This document shows, one piece after another, positions 50,296 through 58,162 of a DNA stretch of 64,000 bases. A program made the translations under genes and the position numbers. Every line of letters starts with the position of its first letter. Within the stretch, counting starts at the first letter, position 1. The DNA comes from CAYTED01 sp964537075 (GTDB lineage: Bacteria > Patescibacteriota > Minisyncoccia > Moranbacterales > UBA1568). The stretch covers positions 38,145 through 102,144 of the forward strand of contig CAZIBB010000001.1 in assembly GCA_964537075.1 (NCBI GenBank), in the 5' to 3' direction. The notes beneath the pieces are model-generated. The model did no database searches. It had not been told where the DNA came from and saw nothing but the letters and a program-made list of their open reading frames with translations.

Positions 50296-51249
50296 CTATG
50301 CCCCGTAATACCCGCGGTACCAATCGACGAAATTCCTGATGCCTGTTTCAATACGAGTGGTCGGTTTCCAGCCGAGCTTGCGGAGCCTCCTGATATCGGC
50401 GACCGTGCTCTTCACATCGCCTTGCTGCATTGGAAGGAGATTCTTCTTCGCTTTTTTCCCGCAGCATTCCTCGATTACCTCGATATACCGGAGGAGCGTC
50501 TCCTCCTTGTCCCCGCCGATATTCATCACGCCACAGGGGAGATTTGCATCAAGCACGGTAAGCGTTCCCGAGACAATATCATCGATATAGGTGAAGTTCC
50601 GAGACATCTTGCCGCGGTTGTACACATCGATCGGTTTGCCGGCAAAGGTATTGCTCACGAATTTATAGAGCGCCATATCAGGGCGACCCCATGGGCCATA
50701 CACGGTGAAGAACCGAAGTCCCGTTGTCGGCATGCCCGAGAGATGACTGAAAGTATGTGCCAGGAGTTCGGTCGCTTTCTTGGTTGCGGCATACGGCGAG
50801 ATCGGCGTATCCACATTGTCTGTCTCTGAAAACGGTGGTTTGTTCATCCCGTATACCGATGACGACGAAGCATACACGAAGTTCTTCACCTTGTATTTCA
50901 CCGCGAGGTCGAGGAGATTCACCGTCCCCATGACATTCACATCGGCATACTCCAGCGGGTCGAGTATCGAATTCCGTACTCCGGCCATCGCCGCGAGATG
51001 GATCACCTTGTCGGGCTTGTCATTCTTGTACACCCGCTCCATGAATTTCCGGTCGCGGATATCGCCCTTGCGCACAACGAACTTTCCTTTATAGTCTTTC
51101 AAAAATTTCGAGATGCGATCCTTCTTCAATTGCGGATCATAGTAATCATTGAAATTATCCACCAGTATCGGCGTATCTCCACGTTTCATCAGTTGCTTAG
51201 CGCATGCTGACCCGATAAATCCTGCCCCTCCAGTAATGAGTACTCTCAT
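50296..51249 (-). CDS. NAD-dependent sugar-nucleotide epimerase (UDP-glucuronate 4-epimerase type)
   Basis: Extended SDR enzyme, 317 aa, acting on a UDP-sugar. Features: MRVLITGGAGFIGSACAKQL (NAD loop), DKVIHLAAMAGVRNSI with the AGVR sequence typical of UDP-glucuronate 4-epimerases, the SSSVYG motif, YAATKKATELLAHTFSHL (catalytic YxxxK), TGLRFFTVYGPWGRPDMA and RNFTYIDDIVSG. Product would be UDP-galacturonate if the assignment to the GAE/Cap1J group is right; a UDP-N-acetyl-hexosaminuronate epimerase is the main alternative. It is next to a glycosyltransferase (51340), so both probably serve surface glycan synthesis. It is followed by element B2. Confidence 0.9.
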   Translation of the reverse strand: MRVLITGGAGFIGSACAKQLMKRGDTPILVDNFNDYYDPQLKKDRISKFLKDYKGKFVVRKGDIRDRKFMERVYKNDKPDKVIHLAAMAGVRNSILDPLEYADVNVMGTVNLLDLAVKYKVKNFVYASSSSVYGMNKPPFSETDNVDTPISPYAATKKATELLAHTFSHLSGMPTTGLRFFTVYGPWGRPDMALYKFVSNTFAGKPIDVYNRGKMSRNFTYIDDIVSGTLTVLDANLPCGVMNIGGDKEETLLRYIEVIEECCGKKAKKNLLPMQQGDVKSTVADIRRLRKLGWKPTTRIETGIRNFVDWYRGYYGA

Positions 51250-51283
51250 ATCTTATTGTTAGAATTATTTAAAAAATAACGTG

Positions 51284-51352
51284 TTCACGAGTTAACGAGT
51301 TGAAAACTCTTTTCCCATCCTTTGTAACCCATTAACACATTAACTCGTTAAC
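51284..51352. repeat. Inverted word repeats before the epimerase gene
   Basis: Words of 9-10 bases: left arm ACGAGTTAACGAGTTG (51289-51304), right arm ACCCATTAACACATTAACTC and GTTAAC (51327-51351), complementary to the left (GTTAACGAGTTAATG on the other strand). It overlaps the 3' end of the glycosyltransferase gene at 51340. Related words occur at 60034-60058. Confidence 0.72.
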
Positions 51353-52605
51353 CGATCAATAGTCAATTTGAGATATTGGTAATATTCCTCATTCTTCGCA
51401 TTTTCCGTCGTATATTTGTCCGAAACCTTGGTTGCTGCGCACTCACCCATTTGTTTTCGCAATCGCTCATCATCGATCAATCGCAGAATCTTTTCCTTCC
51501 ATTCTCCGGGAGTCGAGGCGACGAATCCGTCCTCCCCGTCGAGAATCGCCTCGCGAAAGACTCCCGTCGCGGCGGCCACGGTCGGAATACCGAATGCTCC
51601 TGCTTCAAAAAATTTCAGTTCCGACTTCGATTCACAGAACGGGTCGTTCATCACCAGTGGAGCGAGATTAATATCAATCGCGGATATATTTTCAAAATGT
51701 TCGAAACGGCCTGCGAATGACAATCGGATGATCCTATCATGGAACGGCTCGAATGCGTCATCCAGCACGAGCGGTCCCGCGATGACGAGCATCACGATCG
51801 GCCGCGCCTCCAGTATGGCGAGAAGCGGTCCGGTAATGGTCGCGAAATCCTCATCATGACTCGCTGTCCCGCTGAAATAACCGACATACACCGTATCTTG
51901 TATTGCGTATTTTGTATTTTGTATTTCTCCATTTGTTCCCTGTCCCATGTTCCGTGTTCCATTTCCTTCTCCTGTTCCATGTTCCATGTTCCATGTTTTC
52001 CGTATTTTTCCTATCCATTCCATATCCTGCTTCGAGAGCTTGTTTGGAACGATGTAGACTTGTTTCCCAAGCTCGGTGAGCTTATCTCCGAGATAGGCTG
52101 TCGACGTGGTGCAAACTTTCACAGTAGGATCGGAGAGGATTTCAATGCCCACGCCCTTTTCATACAGTTTCCGTTCGAGCACATTCATCTTTTCGAAATA
52201 CGCCGTCTTTCGTATGTATTGCGGATCATAGACGAGATCATCGGTTTCGAAGATGATTTCTTTCCCGAGCGACTTGGCTCTCATGAAAAACCTCTCCACC
52301 CGCGGAGTGAAGAGCGTTCGATGGAAAATAAATATCGAAAAACGATTCGCATATCTCGCGAGAAACGGATTGTCCTGATGCGTCACGGAAGTTTTTATTC
52401 CATGTATATTCAATTCCTCCGCCACATGATGCGCACGATACCGAGCGCTATCCCCGACACCACAAGTCACGATGAGGACATCTCCCGAGCGGACACGCTG
52501 AAACAGGCGGAAGAAATAAGAGAACACCCGTTTCCCGCCCCGTCCGATGCCTTCATTCTTGATAACGCCCCATGCTTTCCCGATATTGATCCAAAACAAT
52601 CCCAT
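51340..52605 (-). CDS. Glycosyltransferase with a low-complexity insertion
   Basis: GT-B fold glycosyltransferase, 421 aa, related to group 1 (GT4) enzymes. The N-terminal domain includes YRAHHVAEELNIHGIKT and FETDDLVYDPQY (a DDL motif frequent in these proteins), and the C-terminal donor domain includes AIDINLAPLVMNDPFCESKS with FFEAGAFGIPTVAAATGVF and EAILDGEDGFVAST. Near residues 202-236 lies a non-conserved stretch (MEHGTGEGNGTRNMGQGTNG and onward) encoded by degenerate 7-bp DNA repeats; it falls just before VYVGYFSGTASHDEDF, where relatives have the interdomain linker, so the enzyme may tolerate it. It is upstream of the epimerase gene. Confidence 0.82.
   Translation of the reverse strand: MGLFWINIGKAWGVIKNEGIGRGGKRVFSYFFRLFQRVRSGDVLIVTCGVGDSARYRAHHVAEELNIHGIKTSVTHQDNPFLARYANRFSIFIFHRTLFTPRVERFFMRAKSLGKEIIFETDDLVYDPQYIRKTAYFEKMNVLERKLYEKGVGIEILSDPTVKVCTTSTAYLGDKLTELGKQVYIVPNKLSKQDMEWIGKIRKTWNMEHGTGEGNGTRNMGQGTNGEIQNTKYAIQDTVYVGYFSGTASHDEDFATITGPLLAILEARPIVMLVIAGPLVLDDAFEPFHDRIIRLSFAGRFEHFENISAIDINLAPLVMNDPFCESKSELKFFEAGAFGIPTVAAATGVFREAILDGEDGFVASTPGEWKEKILRLIDDERLRKQMGECAATKVSDKYTTENAKNEEYYQYLKLTIDRLTS
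51898..52005. repeat. Degenerate 7-bp tandem words inside the glycosyltransferase gene
   Basis: Minus strand repeats of ACATGGA (about eight degenerate units, 51945-52003) followed by AATACAA units (51898-51930). The reading frame stays open and encodes the low-complexity insert. The same ACATGGA-type words occur intergenically at 49031-49052. Confidence 0.82.
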
Positions 52606-52756
52606 ATGAATAAAAAATTTCTCTCCGAAAAATTACCCTTCTATAGTACCATATACGACAAAAAAGGCTTTTATGGAATATTTTTCTGAGATCTTTAGAG
52701 AGGCTCTTACATTTTTTCATAATCTTTCTTTGCCTGAAAAGAAGCGTGGTTTTCAT

Positions 52757-52782
52757 AAAAAAAGGGCTCTCATCGAAAGCCC
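52757..52782 (-). terminator. Intrinsic terminator of the 122-aa orphan gene
   Basis: Minus strand GGGCT (52782-52778) and AGCCC (52768-52764) with a nine-base loop, followed by T7. The remainder of 52606-52756 shows no recognisable feature. Confidence 0.78.
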
Positions 52783-52817
52783 CGGTATTCGTCATCTTTA
52801 TGTATGCTACGACCCTT

Positions 52818-53186
52818 TCACTGGATGGTCATCGGAAGTTCCGGGAAGAATGTCTCGAAAAATCCATGAAGGTCATCTAGCAGTTCGTCCATACTGTTTT
52901 CGCGGTCCAAAAAGGCTGTAAGATTTTCATCGATCTCGAGCAGATACTTCATTCCGTCCGGAATCTCTGCTGGAAGGTCTGATCGACGTATCTTGATTAT
53001 GAGACGCCGGAGCATCCCATGCGAGATATCGCCATCCTGATAGAAAACCCTCGCGATTGCCAAAGCCTGCTCCTGACTGAAGAATTCCCCGCTGATTTCT
53101 GCATCACCACAGACGAAATGAGCGTGTCTCCGACATTCCTGACAGACCTCGACGAATATAGAGCCTGCGCGATTCGTATCCCTCAT
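52818..53186 (-). CDS. Orphan 122-aa protein with a possible zinc site
   Basis: Unrecognised. Near the N-terminus EVCQECRRHAHFVCGDAE has the spacing C-x2-C-x7-C with two histidines between, which could bind zinc. The middle is a helix-rich part (EQALAIARVFYQDGDISHGM, LRRLIIKIRRSDLP) and the end is acidic (NSMDELLDDLHGFFETFFPE). AAAGGAG lies ten bases before the ATG and a terminator follows the stop by about 35 bases. It is preceded by a second small orphan gene (53255-53530); the 68-bp gap suggests cotranscription. Function unknown. Confidence 0.7.
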   Translation of the reverse strand: MRDTNRAGSIFVEVCQECRRHAHFVCGDAEISGEFFSQEQALAIARVFYQDGDISHGMLRRLIIKIRRSDLPAEIPDGMKYLLEIDENLTAFLDRENSMDELLDDLHGFFETFFPELPMTIQ

Positions 53187-53254
53187 TTCACATTCTCCTT
53201 TCCCTTTTCATTGGGCCCTGTAAAGAACTTTCAAACAATCTCTCCCCGTACCGA

Positions 53255-53530
53255 TCAGTGCAAATGCGACTTAAGCCGAATACGGTCTTTATACAGTTTT
53301 TCAAGGGCATTCGTTATGGCGCTCCCCTCAAAAAAGGCGCCGACCTTCCTGACCGGATTCATTTCACTGATTTCATGCAAGCGCATTTCCAAGCGATGAA
53401 TCTCCTCCTCCGCGTCAGCACATTCTTTGGCGCGTCGTTCTCTTTCTGCTTCAGAGAGAGCACAATAATCCCCCAGCGCTTTGCCAGGCTGTTTCTCTGG
53501 TAACGATGCAGGTGCCATCTCATGAAACAT
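53255..53530 (-). CDS. Orphan 91-aa helical protein
   Basis: Unrecognised. After a short N-terminus with two Pro/Gly turns (MFHEMAPASLPEKQPGKALG) the protein appears almost entirely helical and charged (LSEAERERRAKECADAEEEI, HRLEMRLHEISE), with a heptad-like pattern, and ends KLYKDRIRLKSHLH. It could be a short coiled coil. It has a reasonable promoter at 53560-53588 and no convincing ribosome-binding site. It is probably cotranscribed with the 122-aa gene downstream. A plus-strand ORF covering the same DNA lacks any signal. Confidence 0.6.
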   Translation of the reverse strand: MFHEMAPASLPEKQPGKALGDYCALSEAERERRAKECADAEEEIHRLEMRLHEISEMNPVRKVGAFFEGSAITNALEKLYKDRIRLKSHLH

Positions 53531-53559
53531 ACGTTTTCATCTTCACTATCGATACCCCT

Positions 53560-53588
53560 ATCCTACAACCAGAAACCTGTTTCCGCAA
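53560..53588 (-). promoter_or_regulatory. Possible promoter of the two small orphan genes
   Basis: Minus strand TTGCGG (53588-53583), 17-base spacer, TAGGAT (53565-53560). Confidence 0.5.
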
Positions 53589-53607
53589 TCAATCGATAGA
53601 AACAAGG

Positions 53608-53669
53608 GTTTCACCCTGTGAAATCCGGCCTTGCCGGTCTGCCTGAAGCGGAATTTCACAGGGTGAACC
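53608..53669. repeat. Large hairpin after the Clp-like gene
   Basis: GGTTTCACCCTGTGAAATCC (53608-53626 region) is complementary, with one bulge, to GGAATTTCACAGGGTGAACC (53650-53669); a smaller hairpin CCGGC/GCCGG sits in the loop. There is no T-run, so it is not a standard terminator; it may protect the 3' end of the upstream mRNA or be another palindromic element. Confidence 0.75.
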
Positions 53670-53690
53670 GCTGTTTGAGAAAGATATTTC

Positions 53691-56156
53691 CTATTCATTC
53701 GCTTCGATATCTCCGGGACGGATGATGATCTGTCCGCCGGAAACAACTTCTTCACTGAGCAGCTTCCTGATCACGACATCCTCTATCCTATCCTCCATGA
53801 AACGATTGAGCGACCTCGCACCGAATTCCGGCTCATAGCCCACTTCGATAATACGCTCCGTCACCCCGACATCAAAAATGAGAGTGACTCCCTTTTCCGA
53901 TTTCAGACGATCGACGAATTTCTGCAAACGCTTCTCGATCACGCCCTTCAGATGTTCGTCCGCAAGTGGCCGGAAGAAAACGATCGATCCGAAACGATTA
54001 AGAAATTCCGGTCGGAATATTCCGGCGGTAATGACGGCGTCGAGCACTTGCTTTCGCAAATCCGTTATCCTGGTCTCTCTCCTGATCGCCTCGCGAATAA
54101 TATTTGCGCCCGCATTTGATGTCGCGATAATCACCATATTGCGAAGATTCACCTTCTGTCCGAAGCCATCGGTGAAAAACCCCTCGTCAAGCACCGAGAG
54201 AAAAAGATCAAGCACTCGCGGATATGCCTTCTCAATCTCATCGAGGAGAAGAATACTATACGGGTACTCCCGCGCGAGATCGACGAGTCGTCCCGTCTCG
54301 CCCGTTTCCTTTGATCCGATCAGTCGCGTCACGGCATCCTCCCCCTGATATTCGCTCATATCGAGACGGATCATCCGCTCCTCATTCTCAAAACACACTT
54401 CTGCCAGAGCCTTGGCTGTCTCAGTTTTTCCTACACCGGTCGGCCCGAGAAACAGAAAACTCCCCATTGGCTTCTTGTCCTCGCCGAGGCCGGAACGCTC
54501 TCGACGGAATGCCTCTGCCACCTGTTTCACAGCCTCATCTTGACCGAATACTCGCTTCGAGAGGATATTTTCCAATTCGAGAAGCTTCCCTCGCTCCTCG
54601 GCACCGATTTCCCCTACAGGCATGCCGGTTTTCATCGAGACGAATTTCTCCACGTCCTCGGCGAAAATATAATTATTCGGGGAATGTTCCTTCCAATAAA
54701 GTATTACTTGTTCGGCGAGATCGATCGCTCGTTCTGGAAACGCCTTTTCCCACTCATATCGCTTCGAAAGTTCCACAATTTTCCGATACGCCGCGAACGT
54801 AAAGAGTACCCTCCGTCGTTCGACTGCCTCAAATTTCGCGATAAGAGCGAGATACGTCTCGTCTTCCGACGGCTCATGGATGATAATCGGTTCGAAATAT
54901 TTGAGGAGTTCGCCCTCTTTGGAAACGAAATGCTGATACGCCGCAGCGCTCATCGTTCCGATAACCTGGAATGTCGGGTACTGGAGCATTTCCGAAAGAA
55001 CCGCGCGGATCGGTGTCCTATCATCTTTTATTTCACAATACTGATCGAGATTTTCCAGGGCCACGATGACATTGCCCGCAAGCATCGCCTCGAAAAAGAG
55101 CGCGCGTACCACTGCTTCGCCATCCTCTCCTCGTGATGCGGCATCCGAAAGAGCCCTCCCAAGATCCAAGAGAAGGATACGGTGTCCGAAGAGCGATGTT
55201 CGTGCACGATTTTCACGGATATGCCGGGCGATACTGTGAATGAGTGTGCGCTTGCCAATACCGGGTTCCGCGATGAGCAGGACATTCGCCTGACTTGACC
55301 GCTCGAGCACCAGTTCCGCAAGTTCGCGCTCCTCCTCGCGACCGAAGAAGTGGATATCCTGATATTCCGTCGGATCACCTTCCGCCAGATCGATGGAATA
55401 TACATCAAGCGACGGTGTATACGCGTAGGTCCAAAAAACGCCGATTGGCTGGGTCTTCAAAAGATTCTCTCGCAAAAACATTTTTCCTTTCTGAAGAAAC
55501 CGCATATACCGATCTCTCTCGAGCGTGCAGGCTTCCTCGAAATGATTCGCATGCAGACCCTCTGCCACGAGAAATGCCTCCCATGCCGCCTGATCCTTGA
55601 ACACTCCTCTCGGGATTTCCTTCAATGTCAGCCCTACCCGAGCCAGGGCCCGAGGAAACCACTTTCGCTTCTTTCTCTGCATGATCTCCTCAAATCCTCC
55701 CTCATGATGAAGCGTCTCGGCATATCCGAGTGCCGAAAAGAAAAACCCAACAAGAAACAGGGCTCCCGAGAGGAGCGCCAGCGAAAATGCTCCGCTGAGA
55801 AAAAGAAACAAGGAAAGCAGAAAAAGAAGCGGGATTGAGACCCATACGAACAGGACAAACAGGCCAAAAAAGGAAACCGTAAAAAAAATGATTACGCCGA
55901 AAGCGATCACGAAGATGCGGACAAAGGCTCCGATTGCGCGCGAAATGATATTTGAGAGAAGTATATTCAGCGAACGAATAGGATGAAGTCCTACCCAACT
56001 TCGAAAGGTCACATCCCTCCTCCACGGAGAAAACAGGGTGCGAAGCAATCCGAAAATATTCCACTTCCATTCGATAAAGAAAAGACTGTTGGACCACGTT
56101 TGAAACAGCCTCTTCAGGCCGTCCCCGTAATGCCATGCGACGAAATCTGTTTTCAT
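53691..56156 (-). CDS. Membrane-anchored Clp-like double AAA+ ATPase with degenerate first module
   Basis: Protein of 821 aa related to ClpC/ClpB. Residues 1-80 are unrelated to Clp N-domains; residues 81-148 are a cluster of about three to four membrane helices; then a linker and two AAA+ modules. Module 1 has a Walker A AEPGIGKR (296-303) where the usual GK(T/S) is GKR, and at the Walker B site VALEN (365-369) in place of hhDE, so it probably does not hydrolyse ATP. Module 2 is intact: GPTGVGKT (571-578), LLLDEIEKAYP (636-646) and sensor TSNAG, ending in a D2-small domain. This architecture recurs in Patescibacteria. A membrane-tethered unfoldase is the likely role; no clpP is adjacent, and an IGF/LGF loop for ClpP docking is not obvious. 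Confidence 0.85.
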   Translation of the reverse strand: MKTDFVAWHYGDGLKRLFQTWSNSLFFIEWKWNIFGLLRTLFSPWRRDVTFRSWVGLHPIRSLNILLSNIISRAIGAFVRIFVIAFGVIIFFTVSFFGLFVLFVWVSIPLLFLLSLFLFLSGAFSLALLSGALFLVGFFFSALGYAETLHHEGGFEEIMQRKKRKWFPRALARVGLTLKEIPRGVFKDQAAWEAFLVAEGLHANHFEEACTLERDRYMRFLQKGKMFLRENLLKTQPIGVFWTYAYTPSLDVYSIDLAEGDPTEYQDIHFFGREEERELAELVLERSSQANVLLIAEPGIGKRTLIHSIARHIRENRARTSLFGHRILLLDLGRALSDAASRGEDGEAVVRALFFEAMLAGNVIVALENLDQYCEIKDDRTPIRAVLSEMLQYPTFQVIGTMSAAAYQHFVSKEGELLKYFEPIIIHEPSEDETYLALIAKFEAVERRRVLFTFAAYRKIVELSKRYEWEKAFPERAIDLAEQVILYWKEHSPNNYIFAEDVEKFVSMKTGMPVGEIGAEERGKLLELENILSKRVFGQDEAVKQVAEAFRRERSGLGEDKKPMGSFLFLGPTGVGKTETAKALAEVCFENEERMIRLDMSEYQGEDAVTRLIGSKETGETGRLVDLAREYPYSILLLDEIEKAYPRVLDLFLSVLDEGFFTDGFGQKVNLRNMVIIATSNAGANIIREAIRRETRITDLRKQVLDAVITAGIFRPEFLNRFGSIVFFRPLADEHLKGVIEKRLQKFVDRLKSEKGVTLIFDVGVTERIIEVGYEPEFGARSLNRFMEDRIEDVVIRKLLSEEVVSGGQIIIRPGDIEANE

Positions 56157-56164
56157 ATTATTTC

Positions 56165-56260
56165 GAAGAGATGAGATGATAGAGTTTAGAGTTTAGAAAA
56201 AAAATAATTCTCAAAACCACTCTCTCCTCACCTCTCATCTCTATTCTCTTTCTTCCTATT
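56165..56260. repeat. Inverted word-repeat arms upstream of the Clp-like gene
   Basis: Left arm AGAGATGAGATGATAGAG and TTTAGAG words (56167-56193); right arm CTCTCCTCACC and TCTCATCTCTATTCTC (56221-56246), complementary to the left. It is in the leader or promoter region of the Clp-like gene. The remainder of 56157-56401 shows only the possible promoter at 56366-56394. Confidence 0.72.
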
Positions 56261-56365
56261 GTACCGCAATCGGGAACCCGGAACAAACAACAGCCCCATT
56301 CTCAGTGCGCCGTGCACTTTCTCTGCATTCTTACTCAAATCTACAGGCATGCGCCATGGTAAAAA

Positions 56366-56394
56366 TTGAAAAAAAGGTGAAAAACCGCTACCAT
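56366..56394 (+). promoter_or_regulatory. Possible promoter of the three-gene membrane operon
   Basis: TTGAAA (56366-56371), 17 bases, TACCAT (56389-56394). The predicted start is at about 56401, adjacent to the ATG at 56402, which lacks a ribosome-binding site; a leaderless mRNA is possible. Confidence 0.45.
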
Positions 56395-56401
56395 ACTCTC
56401 T

Positions 56402-58159
56402 ATGGTCAAGCATATGCTCTCTTTCGCGAGACAGAACCACTTCCTGGTGTTCGGAGGCGGGTTTGTCTTCGTTTCTTTTCTCTTCCTCATCCTCGCGATG
56501 AGCGGATTGTTTCTCCCTGTCCTCATCCTGCCGCTTATCACTCTTTTCTCCGCATCGAGTATCTTCACCCTCTTTTCCTTCTGGAAAAGCATTCCGAAAA
56601 AAGAAAAGCTCGGGTTGTTCCTCATCGTACTCGTCACGATCGGTGCCGCTTATTTTTCCCGCATGGAACCGACCGTCTTCACGGGACGCGATCAGGGATC
56701 CATCTCCATAGCGGCCATCGAACTTGCGAAAAATCATCGCCTGACGTTCACACTCCCGCTCGCCACTGACTTTTTCACCATCTACGGAAAAGGTGCCGCG
56801 CTGAATTTTCCGGGATTTTTCTACACGGACGGCGGTTCGCTCATCACCCAGTTCCCCCTCGGTTACACCGCCTTTCTCGCCTCATTTTTTCAAACCTTCG
56901 GACTCGTCGGCCTGACGATAGGAAACGGCGTCATCCTTCTCGCATCATTCCTCACTCTGTACCGTCTCCTACAGAAACTCGCGCCGAAAGTATTCGGACC
57001 TGGTATGATTCTCTTCGCTTCGAGTCTCATTCCGCTCTTCCTCTTCCATCTCACGCTCACAGAAAATTTCGCGCTCTTTCTTTTCCTCTTTCTCACCCTT
57101 CAACTGACGGAGTTCTTTCAAGAAAAATCTGCGGCATCGTATTTCGGAGTCCTCCTTCCGGCGCTTTTCTTCCCCTTTGTCCGCATAGAAGGGTTCGCTT
57201 TTCTTTGCATTACCATCCTCATGCTCGCCTCGATGAAAGAATCGCGGCAGTTCATCCAAAAAAGATTTCTGGAAAGATGCATTCTTCCCTTCTCTTTTTT
57301 CATGCTCGTTTTCATGGCAAGTTTCTTCGTGAACGACCCGTTCTATCGTACTATCGGAAAAGCATTCATTAAATCCTTTTCATCGACATCCTCATCCGAA
57401 GCGGCGACCTCATTATTCGCACTCCCGGTCGTCCTCTCCCTCTATGGTCTCCTCCCGATTCTCATCGCGGGTCTCATCGGATCGTTCATCCTGCTTCAAT
57501 CGAAAAAATGGCTGCTCCTCATACCGGTATTTCTCGCCTTTCCCACCTTCATCTATTTCTTCTCGCCATCCATCACTCCCGATCATCCCTGGATGCTCCG
57601 GCGTTTTCTGTTTTCTATCTGGCCGTCGCTCCTCCTTACTTTTCTTTTCACACTCGAAACGCTTCTCGAAAAAAAATATATACGAAAATCCGTCACATTC
57701 ATACTGCCGCTCCTCCTCACACTCGGACAAGTACCGGCTTTCTTTTCCTTCTCTTCTCCGAAAAATGATGTGTCCCTCCTCTCTCAGGTCGCCTCATTCT
57801 CGAGTCATTTCTCTTCCACCGACCGCATCCTCATCGATCGCGAGGTGACAGGCGACGGCTTTACCATGGTGAGCGGCCCGGCCGCGAGCCTCTTCGGTAT
57901 CGACGCCGCATATTTTTTCAACCCGCTTGATATGAAAAATCTCCCCGTTCATGATGGCGTCACGACCTATCTCCTCGTACCGGAAAAAAAGATATCTTTC
58001 TATGAGGAAAACATGCGAGACTTCCTGCTCACACCGAAGCAAGGCATGAACTTCACATACAATATGCGGGAAACCCTCCCCGTCGCAATTCCCTCTTTCC
58101 CTCAACTGACCGAGCGGAGCGTGACATCCATCCTTCTCGAAGTAACTCCGAAACACTGA
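56402..58159 (+). CDS. GT-C-type membrane glycosyltransferase-like protein
   Basis: Polytopic membrane protein, 585 aa, with about 12 helices. The first extracytoplasmic loop holds FTGRDQGSISIAAIELAKNH, where the acidic residue in RDQG matches the metal/catalytic position of GT-C enzymes (PMT/ArnT-like), followed by ALNFPGFFYTDGG and ITQFPLGYTAFLASFFQTFG, the substrate-approach region in such proteins. A C-terminal extracytoplasmic domain of about 110 aa follows the last helix. These enzymes use polyprenyl-phosphate sugars to modify lipids or proteins outside the membrane. It is followed after 3 bp by an anchored beta-rich protein and a four-helix protein, which may be its partners. The assignment rests on topology and the loop motif. 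Confidence 0.72.
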   Translation: MVKHMLSFARQNHFLVFGGGFVFVSFLFLILAMSGLFLPVLILPLITLFSASSIFTLFSFWKSIPKKEKLGLFLIVLVTIGAAYFSRMEPTVFTGRDQGSISIAAIELAKNHRLTFTLPLATDFFTIYGKGAALNFPGFFYTDGGSLITQFPLGYTAFLASFFQTFGLVGLTIGNGVILLASFLTLYRLLQKLAPKVFGPGMILFASSLIPLFLFHLTLTENFALFLFLFLTLQLTEFFQEKSAASYFGVLLPALFFPFVRIEGFAFLCITILMLASMKESRQFIQKRFLERCILPFSFFMLVFMASFFVNDPFYRTIGKAFIKSFSSTSSSEAATSLFALPVVLSLYGLLPILIAGLIGSFILLQSKKWLLLIPVFLAFPTFIYFFSPSITPDHPWMLRRFLFSIWPSLLLTFLFTLETLLEKKYIRKSVTFILPLLLTLGQVPAFFSFSSPKNDVSLLSQVASFSSHFSSTDRILIDREVTGDGFTMVSGPAASLFGIDAAYFFNPLDMKNLPVHDGVTTYLLVPEKKISFYEENMRDFLLTPKQGMNFTYNMRETLPVAIPSFPQLTERSVTSILLEVTPKH

Positions 58160-58162
58160 CCT

